Part shown: piece by piece, positions 46,329 to 57,139 of the stretch
How the letters are laid out: each line of letters opens with the position of its first letter
Numbering within the stretch: the first letter of the stretch is position 1
Source of the DNA: Mycobacterium sp.
GTDB lineage: Bacteria > Actinomycetota > Actinomycetes > Mycobacteriales > Mycobacteriaceae
NCBI RefSeq assembly: GCF_008709575.1
Contig: NZ_VYIK01000002.1
Coordinates: 1 to 64,000 of the forward strand
Direction of reading: 5' to 3'
Length of the DNA: 64,000 bases
Translations under genes and position numbers: made by a program
Notes under the pieces: generated by a model
Seen by the model: the letters and a program-made list of their open reading frames with translations, nothing else
Database searches by the model: none
What the model was told of the DNA's origin: nothing

Positions 46329-47929
46329 GTGCGGTCCTTCTTTGCGGTGGCGGCGACGGGCCGGGTGGCGCCGTTATCCAACCCGGCGATCAACCGGCCG
46401 GAGAGTCGCTCGAATTCGTCGCCCCAGCCGGAGTTGTCGGTACGCGCAAGGCCGCCCAGCTCGACATTCACCGTATCGGGTGGACCCGCAGGCGCGAGCC
46501 GGACCCAGACCCGTCGTCGTCGCACCACCAGGGATACCACCAGCCCGGCCATCATCATGGCCGCGAACGCCAGCACCCAGACCTGCCCGGGATCGTAGGA
46601 AAGCTGCAGGTTGACGAACGGCCGGGCGCCGTCGAAGCGGACCACGATGCCGTCCGGGAGTTGCACCTGTTCGCCGGCGCGCAGGTTGACCCGGTTGACC
46701 TTGGCCAGCCGGTGCTGCGCTATCAGGCGAGGATCCAGCGCATACAGCGACTGGGGCCGGCCGGTGTCCAGGCCGGTGTCGCCGACGTAGATGTTGACCG
46801 CGACCGCGGGGTCATGCAGCGCCGGGAAGCTCGACGACAGCAGTGTGCCGTCGAGTCGTGCGGTGGGCGCGAGCAGGCCCTCGATGGCGATCTGGTGGCG
46901 TCGACGCTGATCGGGGTTGGGATAGCTGCCGGCCGGCGGGTCGATGCGGATCACGCCTGACGACAGCAGGGTCTGCGGGTTGTCGGGTCGCCACTGCACG
47001 GTCGAGCTGCGGTTTTGCCCATCCGGGAACATCACCGTGAAAGTCGGCGCATAGCCGTGGCCCTGCAGGTATATCCGGACGCCGTCGGTCCTCAGCGGGT
47101 GGTTGACCTCCAGGCGGTACGGCCGCCAGCCGCCGACCGCATTCGAGGCCAGGTCGCGGCCGCTTTGATAGTCGATGTTCGCGGCGAACGAGGTGGCCTG
47201 CCCGGACGGCAGATACTGTGCCTGGAAGTCGTTGACGCGGATGCAGATCGGGTGCAGCGACGTGCCGTCGACGGTGTTGCCGGCGCGGAACGAATCGAAC
47301 GCGGCCGGCGATGCCGAGCAGAAGCCGGGGCCGCCGTCGGCGATGACGATCACGTTGCCCTCGTAGCCGAACAGCTTGCCCACAGCCACCGCGACCAGCA
47401 GTCCCAACAGGGCGAAGTGGAACACCAGGTTGCCCAATTCGCGCAGGTAGCCCTTCTCGGCGGACACCTCGACGGTCCCTTCGGACTCCCGCACGACGAC
47501 ACGCCAGCCGTGAAGCCGTCGCACGATCGTCGCGGCAAGCGTCCCGGGCGTACCGGTGCCCGTGGCGGCGGCGTGCTTGGGCAGCCGGGCCAGGTTGCGC
47601 GGGGCGGCCACCGGGGCGGCACGCAGGCTGCGGAGATGGTCGATCATCCGCGGTGTCAGACAGCCCACCAGCGACACGAACAGCAACACATAGATCGCGG
47701 TGAACCAAAAGCTGGAAAACACGTCGAAGGCCTGCAGTCGGTCCAGCCACGGCCCGACCAGCGGATGGGCGGCCAGGTAGTCACTGACTTTTCCGGGGTT
47801 CAGGGAGCGCTGCGGCAGCAGGGCGCCCGGGATGGCGCCCAGCGCCAGCAGGAACAGCAGCACCAGTGCGGTGCCCATCGAGGTCAGTGCCCGCCACGTG
47901 TTGCGCGACCAGGCCAGAAGCGCGGTCAC
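46325..47929 (-). CDS. resB: cytochrome c biogenesis protein ResB
   Basis: A 534-residue ResB-family protein. Three hydrophobic helices lie in the first 200 residues, followed by a large extracytoplasmic domain and a final helix near residues 455-475 ([20 protein letters not shown]). The N-terminal motif [25 protein letters not shown] is characteristic. It partners CcsA in haem delivery. GTG 47929 overlaps the ccdA stop by 4 bp. Confidence 0.94.
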   Translation of the reverse strand: MTALLAWSRNTWRALTSMGTALVLLFLLALGAIPGALLPQRSLNPGKVSDYLAAHPLVGPWLDRLQAFDVFSSFWFTAIYVLLFVSLVGCLTPRMIDHLRSLRAAPVAAPRNLARLPKHAAATGTGTPGTLAATIVRRLHGWRVVVRESEGTVEVSAEKGYLRELGNLVFHFALLGLLVAVAVGKLFGYEGNVIVIADGGPGFCSASPAAFDSFRAGNTVDGTSLHPICIRVNDFQAQYLPSGQATSFAANIDYQSGRDLASNAVGGWRPYRLEVNHPLRTDGVRIYLQGHGYAPTFTVMFPDGQNRSSTVQWRPDNPQTLLSSGVIRIDPPAGSYPNPDQRRRHQIAIEGLLAPTARLDGTLLSSSFPALHDPAVAVNIYVGDTGLDTGRPQSLYALDPRLIAQHRLAKVNRVNLRAGEQVQLPDGIVVRFDGARPFVNLQLSYDPGQVWVLAFAAMMMAGLVVSLVVRRRRVWVRLAPAGPPDTVNVELGGLARTDNSGWGDEFERLSGRLIAGLDNGATRPVAATAKKDRT

Positions 47930-48699
47930 ATCGGCAACCTCACGTCGGAAACCAGCGCGTCGCGCAGCCAGGCCACGAAGTCATTCCACACCCCGGTGAG
48001 CAGCGCCGCGCCGACGGCGACCAGCAGCACGCCGCCGAAGATCTGCAGCGCCCGCGTGTGACGGCGCAGCCAGCCCACCCCGGTCACGGCCGCCGCCGAG
48101 CCCACCGCCAGCAGCACGAACGGCGCGCCCAACCCCAGACAATAGGCGATCACCAGCACGATGCCGCGGGTCACGCTGGCGCCGTTGGTGGCCGAGGCGA
48201 CGGCGATCACCCCGGTCAGCGTGGGTCCCAGACACGGCGTCCAGCCCAGCGCGAACACCGCACCCAGCAGCGGCGCGCCCGCAACCGTCGACACCTGCCG
48301 CGGAGTGAACCGGGCCTGGCGTTGCAGCGCCGGGACGAATCCCACGAACACCAACCCCATCACGATCGTCAGGATGCCGCCCACCCGCTGCAGCAGCAGC
48401 TGGTTGCTGATCAGCGTGGTCGTCATGCCGAGCACGGCGACAGTGCCCAGCACGAACACCACGGTGAACCCGGCGACGAACAACGCCGCCGACCCGGCCA
48501 CCCGCCACCGCACGGCGCGCGGGGCGCAGGCCAACTCGGGCTCGTCGACACCGACCACCGCGGCCAGGTACGACAGGTAGCCGGGCACGAGCGGCACGAC
48601 ACACGGCGACGCGAACGACACCAGCCCGGCCAGCAGGCACACCGCCAGCGCGACCAGCAGCGGCCCGGTCGCGGCGATCGCGGTCAGGCCGGTGTTCAC
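47926..48699 (-). CDS. ccdA: thiol-disulfide transmembrane reductase CcdA
   Basis: A 257-residue, six-helix DsbD-core protein. The redox cysteines lie in [18 protein letters not shown] and [13 protein letters not shown], the paired proline-flanked motifs of CcdA. It passes electrons from cytoplasmic thioredoxin to extracytoplasmic partners such as the lipoprotein encoded upstream, keeping apocytochrome cysteines reduced. GTG 48699 overlaps the stop of that lipoprotein gene. Confidence 0.94.
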   Translation of the reverse strand: MNTGLTAIAATGPLLVALAVCLLAGLVSFASPCVVPLVPGYLSYLAAVVGVDEPELACAPRAVRWRVAGSAALFVAGFTVVFVLGTVAVLGMTTTLISNQLLLQRVGGILTIVMGLVFVGFVPALQRQARFTPRQVSTVAGAPLLGAVFALGWTPCLGPTLTGVIAVASATNGASVTRGIVLVIAYCLGLGAPFVLLAVGSAAAVTGVGWLRRHTRALQIFGGVLLVAVGAALLTGVWNDFVAWLRDALVSDVRLPM

Positions 48700-49313
48700 C
48701 GCGGGCCCGGCCGTGCCGGTTCGGCTGGGTCGGGCTCGGTCGCCAGTCGCTGCACGACGGGCTGCAGGTCGGCGGCGAGCACCTCGCGCAGAAAGACCGC
48801 AGCGACGCGGTGCCGGCGGTCGAGCACCAGCGTCGAGGGGATGACCGTGGCGGGGTATTTGCCGCCCAACGCGATCAGGGTGCGCATCGCCGGATCGTAG
48901 ATGGACGGGTAGCTGACCTGTCGATCGGTGATGAAGTCCTGGGCGGCCTGCCGATTGCTGTCACGGACATCGATACCCAGAAACGCCACGCCTTCACCGC
49001 GGGTGGCGTCGTAGACCCGCTGCAGCTGGGTAACCTCGGCCCGGCACGGGCCGCACCACTGTCCCCACACGTTGACGACGACCACCTTGCCGGCGAAGTC
49101 GCCGATCGACACCGTGCGCGCCGGATCTTTCAGGTCTGGCCCCGCAATCGGTCCGGGCCGGCCGCGCCGCTCGGGCGGGTCGTAGAAGATCTCGGTTTTG
49201 CCGCCGGGGGCGACGAACTCGAAAGTGCCGCCCTGGGTGACCGCGTCGTCACCGTGGGAGCAGCCGGCCAGCGTGCCGGCCAGCAGCGCAGCGACGATCG
49301 CCAACCGCCCCAT
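48696..49313 (-). CDS. membrane-anchored thioredoxin-like lipoprotein (ResA/CcsX type, Rv0526-like)
   Basis: A 205-residue lipoprotein. The signal peptide ends in the lipobox LAGC with Cys18 acylated. The thioredoxin fold has the active site WCGPC (C87, C90). The AhpC/TSA-like insert ([18 protein letters not shown]) marks it as ResA/TlpA-like. It should reduce apocytochrome c thiols using electrons from CcdA. ATG 49313 follows GAGGG at 6 bases; the longer upstream frame is a shadow of the mutase gene. Confidence 0.92.
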   Translation of the reverse strand: MGRLAIVAALLAGTLAGCSHGDDAVTQGGTFEFVAPGGKTEIFYDPPERRGRPGPIAGPDLKDPARTVSIGDFAGKVVVVNVWGQWCGPCRAEVTQLQRVYDATRGEGVAFLGIDVRDSNRQAAQDFITDRQVSYPSIYDPAMRTLIALGGKYPATVIPSTLVLDRRHRVAAVFLREVLAADLQPVVQRLATEPDPAEPARPGPR

Positions 49314-49315
49314 GG

Positions 49316-49923
49316 TCAACCCTCGGCCGGTTCCCAATAGTGCACCCCGATCAACCGATCGCCGTCGTAGACCAGGGAGGTCACCGATCCGACGGCGCAT
49401 TGCCGACGGCGCGGATCGTGCCAGAGCCGTTTGCCGGTCAGGTACAACCGCGCCGTCCACACCGGCAGCTGGTGGCTGACGCACACGGCTTCGTGACCGG
49501 CGGCCCGCACCCGCGCTTTGTCGATCGCGGTCGCCATCCGAGCGGCGACCTGAGCGTACGGCTCGCCCCACGACGGGGTGAACGGGTTGCGCAAGTGCCA
49601 CCAGAACCGCGGGTCGCGCCACGCGCCGTCGCCGGGGCCCAGACGTTTGCCCTCGAAAACGTTGGCCGATTCGATCAGGTCGGGGTCGGTGTCCACGGAC
49701 AGGCCGTGGCGCGCGGCGATGGGCGCAGCGGTCTCCTGCGCGCGCTGCAGCGGCGAGGCGATCACCGCGACGACGTCGTTGTGGGCCAGCGCGTCGGCCA
49801 CCGCCTCCGCCTGTCGTCTGCCCTTGTCGGACAGGTGAAATCCGGGCAGCCGCCCATACAGTATCCCCTGCGGGTTGTCCACCTCGCCGTGCCGCACCAA
49901 ATGGATCCGGGTCCGTTCGGCCA

Positions 49924-49924
<1 letters not shown>
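49316..49924 (-). CDS. histidine phosphatase / phosphoglycerate-mutase-like protein (Rv0525-like)
   Basis: A 202-residue branch-1 histidine phosphatase. The phospho-acceptor motif LVRHGEV, the arginine in SPLQRAQET and the second histidine in CVSHQLPVW are all present. It could be a sugar phosphatase or act on a tetrapyrrole or cofactor intermediate; the substrate is unknown. ATG 49924 overlaps the hemL stop by one base (TAATG), and the next gene starts 2 bases after its stop, so it is embedded in the hemL-to-ccsA operon. Confidence 0.9.
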
Positions 49925-51246
<1,322 letters not shown>

Positions 51247-51340
51247 ACCCCCAGTGTCCCAGCCCCGGCGGCTGCGTCGACTCCAGGGTGTCGGGACGGC
51301 CGGCTTGTGACCGGCAGCGGATACCGAGTTGGATGGCCTC

Positions 51341-51736
51341 ATGCAACTACCGCAACGCCTCGCCCGGTTCAACCGGCACGTCACCAACCCGATTCAGCGG
51401 ATGTGGGCCGGGTGGCTGCCCACGTTCGGGATTCTCGAGCATGTCGGGCGGCGCTCCGGCAAGCAGTACCGCACCCCGCTGAGCGTGTTTCCCGCCGACA
51501 TCGAGGGAAAGCCGGGGGTGGCGATCATGTTGACCTACGGCCCGGACCGCGATTGGCTGAAGAACCTCAACGCGGCCGGCGGTGGTCGGATGCGCTGCAA
51601 CGCCAAAACCTTCGGCGTCACCGACCCGCGGACGGTCAGCAAAGCCGAGGCGGCCGGGCATGTCACCGGCGCGTGGCGACGGATCTTCGCCCGTCTGCCG
51701 TTCGAGCAGGCCGTTCTGCTGACCAAGACCGACTGA
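51341..51736 (+). CDS. deazaflavin (F420)-dependent nitroreductase-family protein (Rv0523c-like)
   Basis: A 131-residue split-beta-barrel protein of the Ddn type. The conserved segments [20 protein letters not shown] and [20 protein letters not shown] match the F420-binding region of the family. It probably reduces a small molecule, perhaps a quinone, with F420H2. ATG 51341 gives the length I recall for Rv0523c; ATG 51329 adds four residues. It is divergent from hemL with a 94-bp gap. Confidence 0.85.
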   Translation: MQLPQRLARFNRHVTNPIQRMWAGWLPTFGILEHVGRRSGKQYRTPLSVFPADIEGKPGVAIMLTYGPDRDWLKNLNAAGGGRMRCNAKTFGVTDPRTVSKAEAAGHVTGAWRRIFARLPFEQAVLLTKTD

Positions 51737-51847
51737 CCCGGCGCGCCGGACGTCCGAAACCGCGATCCCGGCCCCAGGGTCACGGACTGATAACCGACCC
51801 GGCGTGGCTGCGCGGTGGAAAGCGACCCGCCCCGGCATGATTCGGGC

Positions 51848-52693
51848 GTGGCTGAGCTGTCTCGTCGTGCCGTGCTGCGGTTGGGCGCCGGTGCCGCCGC
51901 CGGCGCATCGATGATGTGGGCGTTGAGCGGATTGCTCGAGCCCACCCGGACACCGGCGATACCCGCCCCGTCCCAACCGGAGGCCGGCAACCCGGTGCCG
52001 ACCCGGACGTCGGGCTCGTTCGTCTCGGCGGCCCGCGGCGGCGTCACGACGAACTGGGTCATTCTGCGGCCACCCGGTCAGACGGGGCCGCTGCGTCCGG
52101 TGATCGCACTGCATGGCCGCGGCGGCAGCGCGAACACGGTGACCGACCTCGGTGTCGACGACGTTCTCGCCCAGCTGGTCCGGGAAGGTCGACCCCCGTT
52201 CGCCGTGGTCGGCGTCGACGGCGGCGACACCTACTGGCATCGGCGCGCTTCCGGGCAGGACTCCGGAGCCATGGTGCTCACCGAGCTGTTGCCGAGGCTG
52301 CACGCCATGGGATTGGACACCTCGCGGGTGGCGTTTCTGGGCTGGTCGATGGGAGGCTACGGGGCGCTGTTGCTGGGCTCCCGGCTCGGTCCGCAGCGGA
52401 CCGCCGGGATCTGTGCGGTCAGCCCCGCGCTGTTCACCTCGTACGCCGCCGCCGCGCCCGGCGCGTTCGACAGCTACGAGGATTGGATGCGCAACTCGGT
52501 GTTCGGGCTTGCCGCGCTCTCGTCGATTCCGCTGCGGGTGGATTGCGGCACCGGTGACCGCTTTTATTCGGCCACCCGCCAATTCGTGGCACAACTGCGC
52601 ACACCGGTCTCCGGCGGGTTCGCGCCGGGAGGCCACACCGTGTCGTATTGGCGCGCGCAGCTGCCCGCCGAGCTGGCCTGGCTGGGGTCGTGA
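51848..52693 (+). CDS. Tat-exported alpha/beta hydrolase (Rv0519c-like)
   Basis: A 281-residue esterase-like protein. A twin-arginine signal (SRRAVLRLG at residues 5-13) precedes a hydrophobic stretch and Ala-rich cleavage region. The serine elbow GWSMGGYGALLLGS is clear, the block PVIALHGRGG forms the oxyanion strand and the C-terminal GGHTVSYWRAQL carries the histidine. It resembles the esterase D / mycolyltransferase-like fold but lacks antigen 85 features. GTG 51848 is chosen because it places the twin arginines near the N-terminus; an upstream start at 51815 would add 11 residues. Confidence 0.85.
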   Translation: MAELSRRAVLRLGAGAAAGASMMWALSGLLEPTRTPAIPAPSQPEAGNPVPTRTSGSFVSAARGGVTTNWVILRPPGQTGPLRPVIALHGRGGSANTVTDLGVDDVLAQLVREGRPPFAVVGVDGGDTYWHRRASGQDSGAMVLTELLPRLHAMGLDTSRVAFLGWSMGGYGALLLGSRLGPQRTAGICAVSPALFTSYAAAAPGAFDSYEDWMRNSVFGLAALSSIPLRVDCGTGDRFYSATRQFVAQLRTPVSGGFAPGGHTVSYWRAQLPAELAWLGS

Positions 52694-52712
52694 GCGCGGT
52701 CGGCCCCGCCGT

Positions 52713-54809
52713 TCACCCGCGGCCGAATCGGCGCAATCGCAAGCTGTTGCCGACGACCAGCAGCGAGGAACAGGCCATCGCGGCACCGGCGATCATCGGG
52801 TTGAGCAGGCCCGCCATGGCCAGCGGGATGGCGGCCAGGTTGTAGGCGAACGCCCAGAACAGATTCGTCCGAATCGTGCGCATGGTGCGAGCCGACAGCC
52901 GCAGCGCCGTCGGCACGGTGCGCAGATCACCACGCACCAGCGTCAGGTCGCCGGCCTCGATCGCGGCGTCGGTGCCGGTGCCCATCGCCATGCCAATGTC
53001 GGCAGCGGCCAGGGCAGGCGAATCGTTGAAGCCGTCGCCGACCATCGCCACCCGGGCACCGTGGGCCTGCAACCGCTTGACCGCGTCGGCCTTGCCGGTC
53101 GGCAGCACGCCGGCGATCACGTCGGCGGGGTCGATACCGACCTCGGCGGCAACCCGCTGCGCTACCTCGGCGCTGTCCCCGGTCAGCAGGACCGGCCGGA
53201 TACCCATACTGCGCAACTCTGAGATCGCCTGCGCACTGGTGGGTTTGACGCTGTCGGCCAGCCGGATGCTGCCGCGCGGCCGATCGCCCCAAACCACCTC
53301 GACGCTGGTGCGCCCGTCGGACACCGCGGCCTTGCGCACGGTGACCGTGACGCCATCGACGGCACCGCAGACCCCGACGCCGGCATCGTTGACGAAGCCG
53401 CTGACCGGCTCCAGGCGCAGACCGCGGCCTCGGGCCGCCGCCACGATGGCCGCTGCGGCCGGGTGCTCGGAGGCCGCTTCGACCGCCGCAGCCCGGGCCA
53501 GCACAACGTCGGGGTGCTCACCCGCGGCGGGTTCGACGGCTTCGACGGTCATGACTCCGGTAGTCACCGTTCCGGTCTTGTCCAGCACGACCGTGTCGAT
53601 GGTCGGCACGTTCTCCAGCGCTTGTGGGTCTTTGATCAGGATGCCCAGCTGCGCACCGCGTCCGATGCCGACCAAGATCGCGGTCGGGGTGGCCAACCCG
53701 AGCGCGCACGGGCAGGCGATGATCAGGACGGCGACCGCCGCGGTGAACGCCGGACCGCTCGGCTGCCCGGCCAGCAACCAGCCCGCCAGGGTCGCCGCGG
53801 CCAGCACCAGCACCGCGGGCACGAACACCGCCGAGATCCGGTCGGCCAGCCGCTGGATGGACGCCTTGCCGTTCTGGGCGTCGGTGACCGCCTTGGCCAT
53901 CCTGGCCAGTTGGGTGTCGGCCCCCACCCGCACGGCCCGCACCAGGACCCGGCCGTAGGTGTTCAGCGACCCGCCGAGTACCTCGGCACCAGGGCCGACG
54001 TCGACCGGCATCGGTTCGCCGGTCAGCGCCGAGACGTCCAGCGCCGAGACACCGTCGACCACCACGCCATCGGTGGCCACGCGCTCGCCGGGGCGGACCA
54101 CGACGACGTCGTCGACATGCAAGTCGGAGACCGGGATCGCCACTTCACCGCCGTCCCGCAGCACGACGGCGTCCTTGGCGCCCAGGGTCAGCAACGCCCG
54201 CAGCGCCGCACCGGCCGAACGTTTGGCCCGCGACTCGGCGTAGCGACCGGCCAGCAGAAAGACCGTGACGACGGCCGCGACCTCGAAATACACCGGTCCG
54301 GAGCCGCGCAGCACGGCCACTGCCGACCACAGGTAGGCGGCCAGCGTGCCCAGCGACACCAGGGTGTCCATGGTCGACGCGCCGTGGCGTGCGCGGTCCA
54401 GCGCCGCCCGGTGAAAAGGGTAGCCGCCCCACGCCACGATCGGGGTGGCCAGCGCGAACACCAGCCATTGCCACCCGGCGAACCGCCACGACGCCATCAT
54501 CGACAGTGCGACGATCGGCAGCGCCAGCACGGCCGAGCCGAGCAACCGAGGCAGCAGCTGATCTCCCGGCTGCTGCGCGGTCTCGTCCGGGCGCGCGCCG
54601 TCGCGGTGCACCGCGGCCCGATACCCAGCCATTTCCACGGCGCGGATCAGATCGGCCGCTGACACCGTGGGGTCGTGCTCGACATGGGCGCGTTCGACGG
54701 CGAAGTTCACCGTGGCCCGGACCCCGGCGAGCTGGTTAAGACCACGCTCCACTCGCGCCGCGCACGAGGCGCAGCTCAATCCGCTCAGGTCTAAGTCGGT
54801 GGAGGTCAT
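52713..54809 (-). CDS. Cu(I)-transporting P-type ATPase (CtpA/CtpB-like)
   Basis: A 698-residue P1B-1 ATPase. The N-terminal heavy-metal domain has GLSCASC (C13, C16). The transmembrane ion motif CPC is at 366-368, the phosphorylated Asp is about 410 in DKTGT, the nucleotide motif is SEHP, and GDGFNDSPALAAADIG follows. The Cu(I) signatures YN (AFAYNLAAIP) and MxxSS (MACSSLLVVGNS) are present in the last two helices. It should export Cu(I), either for detoxification or to load cuproenzymes. It ends the hemA-to-DUF3093 gene run, 16 bp after the small membrane gene, and does not occupy this position in M. tuberculosis. Confidence 0.93.
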   Translation of the reverse strand: MTSTDLDLSGLSCASCAARVERGLNQLAGVRATVNFAVERAHVEHDPTVSAADLIRAVEMAGYRAAVHRDGARPDETAQQPGDQLLPRLLGSAVLALPIVALSMMASWRFAGWQWLVFALATPIVAWGGYPFHRAALDRARHGASTMDTLVSLGTLAAYLWSAVAVLRGSGPVYFEVAAVVTVFLLAGRYAESRAKRSAGAALRALLTLGAKDAVVLRDGGEVAIPVSDLHVDDVVVVRPGERVATDGVVVDGVSALDVSALTGEPMPVDVGPGAEVLGGSLNTYGRVLVRAVRVGADTQLARMAKAVTDAQNGKASIQRLADRISAVFVPAVLVLAAATLAGWLLAGQPSGPAFTAAVAVLIIACPCALGLATPTAILVGIGRGAQLGILIKDPQALENVPTIDTVVLDKTGTVTTGVMTVEAVEPAAGEHPDVVLARAAAVEAASEHPAAAAIVAAARGRGLRLEPVSGFVNDAGVGVCGAVDGVTVTVRKAAVSDGRTSVEVVWGDRPRGSIRLADSVKPTSAQAISELRSMGIRPVLLTGDSAEVAQRVAAEVGIDPADVIAGVLPTGKADAVKRLQAHGARVAMVGDGFNDSPALAAADIGMAMGTGTDAAIEAGDLTLVRGDLRTVPTALRLSARTMRTIRTNLFWAFAYNLAAIPLAMAGLLNPMIAGAAMACSSLLVVGNSLRLRRFGRG

Positions 54810-54820
54810 AACACCTACGG

Positions 54821-54835
54821 TATCCCTATGGGATA
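54821..54835. promoter_or_regulatory. palindrome upstream of the copper ATPase, CsoR/RicR-box-like
   Basis: TATCCC-TAT-GGGATA is a perfect 6+3+6 inverted repeat 11 bp before the ATPase ATG, overlapping the last codons of the preceding gene. CsoR-family copper sensors bind similar sites (consensus of the form TACCC-N-GGGTA). The site differs from that consensus symmetrically at one position per arm. If genuine, it would let copper control the ATPase apart from the haem operon. I see no csoR gene in the window. Confidence 0.45.
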
Positions 54836-55086
54836 TCTGTGTTCTCGGTCACAGCCCGGCGCAGCCGGGCACCCCCGACCACGGCCAGCACGCCGGCGGC
54901 CGTCGCCAGCATCAGCGTCAACAGCAACAGCTGGGGGTCATAGGCCACCGATGTGGTGGCCGGCTGACCGTCGGTGACGGGTGCGACCGCCACCGTGGAG
55001 CGCACCCCCGACCAGGCCAACCCGCAACCGAGCACGGCAAGACCGGCCACCCCGAGCTCGACGACGGCGCGGCTGCGCGCCGTCAC
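54826..55086 (-). CDS. two-helix membrane protein (Rv0514-like)
   Basis: An 86-residue protein with hydrophobic helices near residues 8-27 and 52-71. No motif is recognisable. GTG 55086 overlaps the DUF3093 stop (GTGA), identifying the true frame start within a much longer open frame that is a shadow of the DUF3093 gene. The pair is conserved downstream of hemB in M. tuberculosis. Confidence 0.8.
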   Translation of the reverse strand: MTARSRAVVELGVAGLAVLGCGLAWSGVRSTVAVAPVTDGQPATTSVAYDPQLLLLTLMLATAAGVLAVVGGARLRRAVTENTDIP

Positions 55087-55643
55087 CGGTCCGACCCGTC
55101 GTCGACGCCGGGGGTGGCCGGCCCGATTCGCTGCTCGACCAGCGGGGTCAGCGCGGCGCGCAGGTGGCGGTGCCGGCGCGCCCAGGCTTGAGCAGTGCGC
55201 CCGTGGGTGAGCCGCAGCCCGATGCCCACCCGGCCGCGCGGCACCCCGACCAGTTCGCCGAGCGCGCGGGCGGATTGCCAGCGCTGCAGGTCCTTCGCGG
55301 TCACCACCGGACTGTCGGCCTCGGGGTAGATCCCCACGATCTCGGACACCTTGATCGTTTCGGTGCCCTGGCGCAGGGTTTCGGGGGTCAGTTCGACCGA
55401 GGTGTGGATCCGGGCCGCTTTCACCTGCAGCCCGACAAACCCGGATACCAGCACCAAAAACACCAGTGGGACCGGCCATTGCCAGCCGTTGCCGCTGGAT
55501 TTCTCGATCATCAGCATCGCCAGGGCCGACAGCGGGCCGGTCAGCACCCAATACCAGCTGGCGCCGGCCTCGTAAAACAGCCGGGCCGGACCGGTATTCG
55601 TCCGTGCGGTCACTGACATCGCATCCTTCGAGTTGCCCGCCAC
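55083..55643 (-). CDS. DUF3093 membrane protein (Rv0513-like)
   Basis: A 186-residue protein from GTG 55643 (178 from ATG 55619). Two adjacent helices (WYWVLTGPLSALAMLMI and VPLVFLVLVSGFVGLQV) are followed by a soluble domain with RIHTSVELTPETLRQGTE and LVGVPRGRVGIGLRLTHG, typical of DUF3093. The function is unknown. It follows the 151-residue membrane protein by 63 bp and overlaps the next gene by 4 bp. Confidence 0.85.
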   Translation of the reverse strand: MAGNSKDAMSVTARTNTGPARLFYEAGASWYWVLTGPLSALAMLMIEKSSGNGWQWPVPLVFLVLVSGFVGLQVKAARIHTSVELTPETLRQGTETIKVSEIVGIYPEADSPVVTAKDLQRWQSARALGELVGVPRGRVGIGLRLTHGRTAQAWARRHRHLRAALTPLVEQRIGPATPGVDDGSDR

Positions 55644-55706
55644 ACCACCGCCCCGGGTCAACCTAACCGAAATGTAGCAGCACACCACGGTCTCAACGGG
55701 GAAAGC

Positions 55707-56162
55707 TCAACGCGTGAAGTAGGCGTGGGCATCGCGGCGGTGCAGCAAAAAGATCGCCCCGGCGATGAGCACCGACCCGACGATGCCGGTGACAGCACAG
55801 GTGATCGCTGCCAGCGGCGGCCAGTCCACGCTGAACAACCGCAGCATCACGTAGCTGATCGTGGCCAGGCCCCCGCCGGTCAAGACGGTTCGAGCCCATC
55901 GGTAACCGGCCCGCATCAGGATCAGGAAGGTCACCACGATCGCGCACACCACCGCGGCGAAGAGCCCCGAGGCCGCGTAGACGAGAACCGAGCCGCGTCC
56001 GGCACCGGAGCCGACCAGGTCGGCGACGTAGCCGATGACCATCAATGGCAGCGCCGCCATCCACAGCCAAAACCCGGTGTCGACGTCCACCGGCCGGGTC
56101 GGCGGCTGTGGCGGCGCGGACGGACCCGGCGGCGTGCTCGGCCAGCTCGGCGGCCGACTCAC
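55707..56162 (-). CDS. four-helix membrane protein coupled to hemB
   Basis: A 151-residue protein. The first 25 residues are Pro-rich (PPSWPSTPPGPSAPPQPPTRP), then four hydrophobic helices span roughly residues 31-50, 56-82, 93-108 and 115-140. There are no cofactor motifs. GTG 56162 overlaps the hemB stop by 4 bp, so the protein is translated with hemB. I do not recognise a named family. Confidence 0.8.
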   Translation of the reverse strand: MSRPPSWPSTPPGPSAPPQPPTRPVDVDTGFWLWMAALPLMVIGYVADLVGSGAGRGSVLVYAASGLFAAVVCAIVVTFLILMRAGYRWARTVLTGGGLATISYVMLRLFSVDWPPLAAITCAVTGIVGSVLIAGAIFLLHRRDAHAYFTR

Positions 56163-57139
56163 GACAGCCAGCCCGCCGCCTCGGCGGCCCAGTAGGTCAG
56201 CACGATGTCGGCGCCCGCGCGACGGATGCTGGTCAACGACTCCAGCGCGCCCGCACGCTCGTCGATCCAGCCGTGAGCCGCCGCGGCGGAAATCATCGCG
56301 TATTCCCCCGACACCTGGTAGGCAGCCACCGGCACCGGCGACAGATCGGCCGCAGCGGCCACCACGTCGAGGTAACCCAGGGCAGGTTTGACCATCACGA
56401 TGTCGGCACCCTCGTCGAGGTCCAACTCGATTTCGCGCACGGCCTCGCGGGCATTGCCGGGCTCCTGCTGATAGGTGCGACGGTCGCCGGACAGGCTGGA
56501 GTTCACCGCCGCCCGGAATGGACCGTAAAACGCCGATGCGAACTTCGCGGCGTAGGCCAGGATCACCACGTCGAGGTGCCCGGCCGCATCCAGGCCGTCC
56601 CGGATCGCGCCGACCTGGCCGTCCATCATCCCACTCGGCGCGACCACGTGAGCGCCCGAATCTGCTTGTGCCACAGCTAAATCCACATAGCGCTTCAGGG
56701 TAGCGTCGTTGTCGACCCGACCTCGGCCGTCGAGTACGCCGCAGTGCCCGTGGTCGGTGAACTCGTCGAGACAGGTGTCGGCCATCAGCACAGTCGCGTC
56801 ACCGAGGTCCTTGGCCAGATCACGCAGCGCGACGTTGAGGATACCGTCGCGATCGGTGCCGGCCGAACCGGCGGCATCCTTGTCTTCGTCGCGGGGCACT
56901 CCGAACAGCATCAGTCCGCCGACTCCGGCGCTCACCGCGTCGGCGGCGGCGCGCCGCAGCGAGTCGCGGGTGTGTTGCACCACGCCGGGCATCGACGCGA
57001 TGGGCCGCGGTTCGTCGATGCCGTCGGCGACGAACATAGGTAACACCAGATGCCTTGGCTCCAAGGATGTCTGCGCCACCAAGCGGCGCATGGCCGAGCT
57101 CGAGCGAATCCGACGCGGGCGCTGCCGAGGGTAGGCCAT
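56159..57139 (-). CDS. hemB: porphobilinogen synthase (delta-aminolevulinate dehydratase)
   Basis: A 326-residue TIM-barrel enzyme that condenses two 5-aminolevulinate molecules. The metal-binding cysteine region DTCLDEFTDHGHCG and both active-site lysines (YAAKFASAFYGPFR and VMVKPALGYLD) are present, so this is the Cys-rich, zinc-type form. ATG 57139 immediately follows the hemD stop with no gap (TAG-ATG). Confidence 0.96.
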   Translation of the reverse strand: MAYPRQRPRRIRSSSAMRRLVAQTSLEPRHLVLPMFVADGIDEPRPIASMPGVVQHTRDSLRRAAADAVSAGVGGLMLFGVPRDEDKDAAGSAGTDRDGILNVALRDLAKDLGDATVLMADTCLDEFTDHGHCGVLDGRGRVDNDATLKRYVDLAVAQADSGAHVVAPSGMMDGQVGAIRDGLDAAGHLDVVILAYAAKFASAFYGPFRAAVNSSLSGDRRTYQQEPGNAREAVREIELDLDEGADIVMVKPALGYLDVVAAAADLSPVPVAAYQVSGEYAMISAAAAHGWIDERAGALESLTSIRRAGADIVLTYWAAEAAGWLS

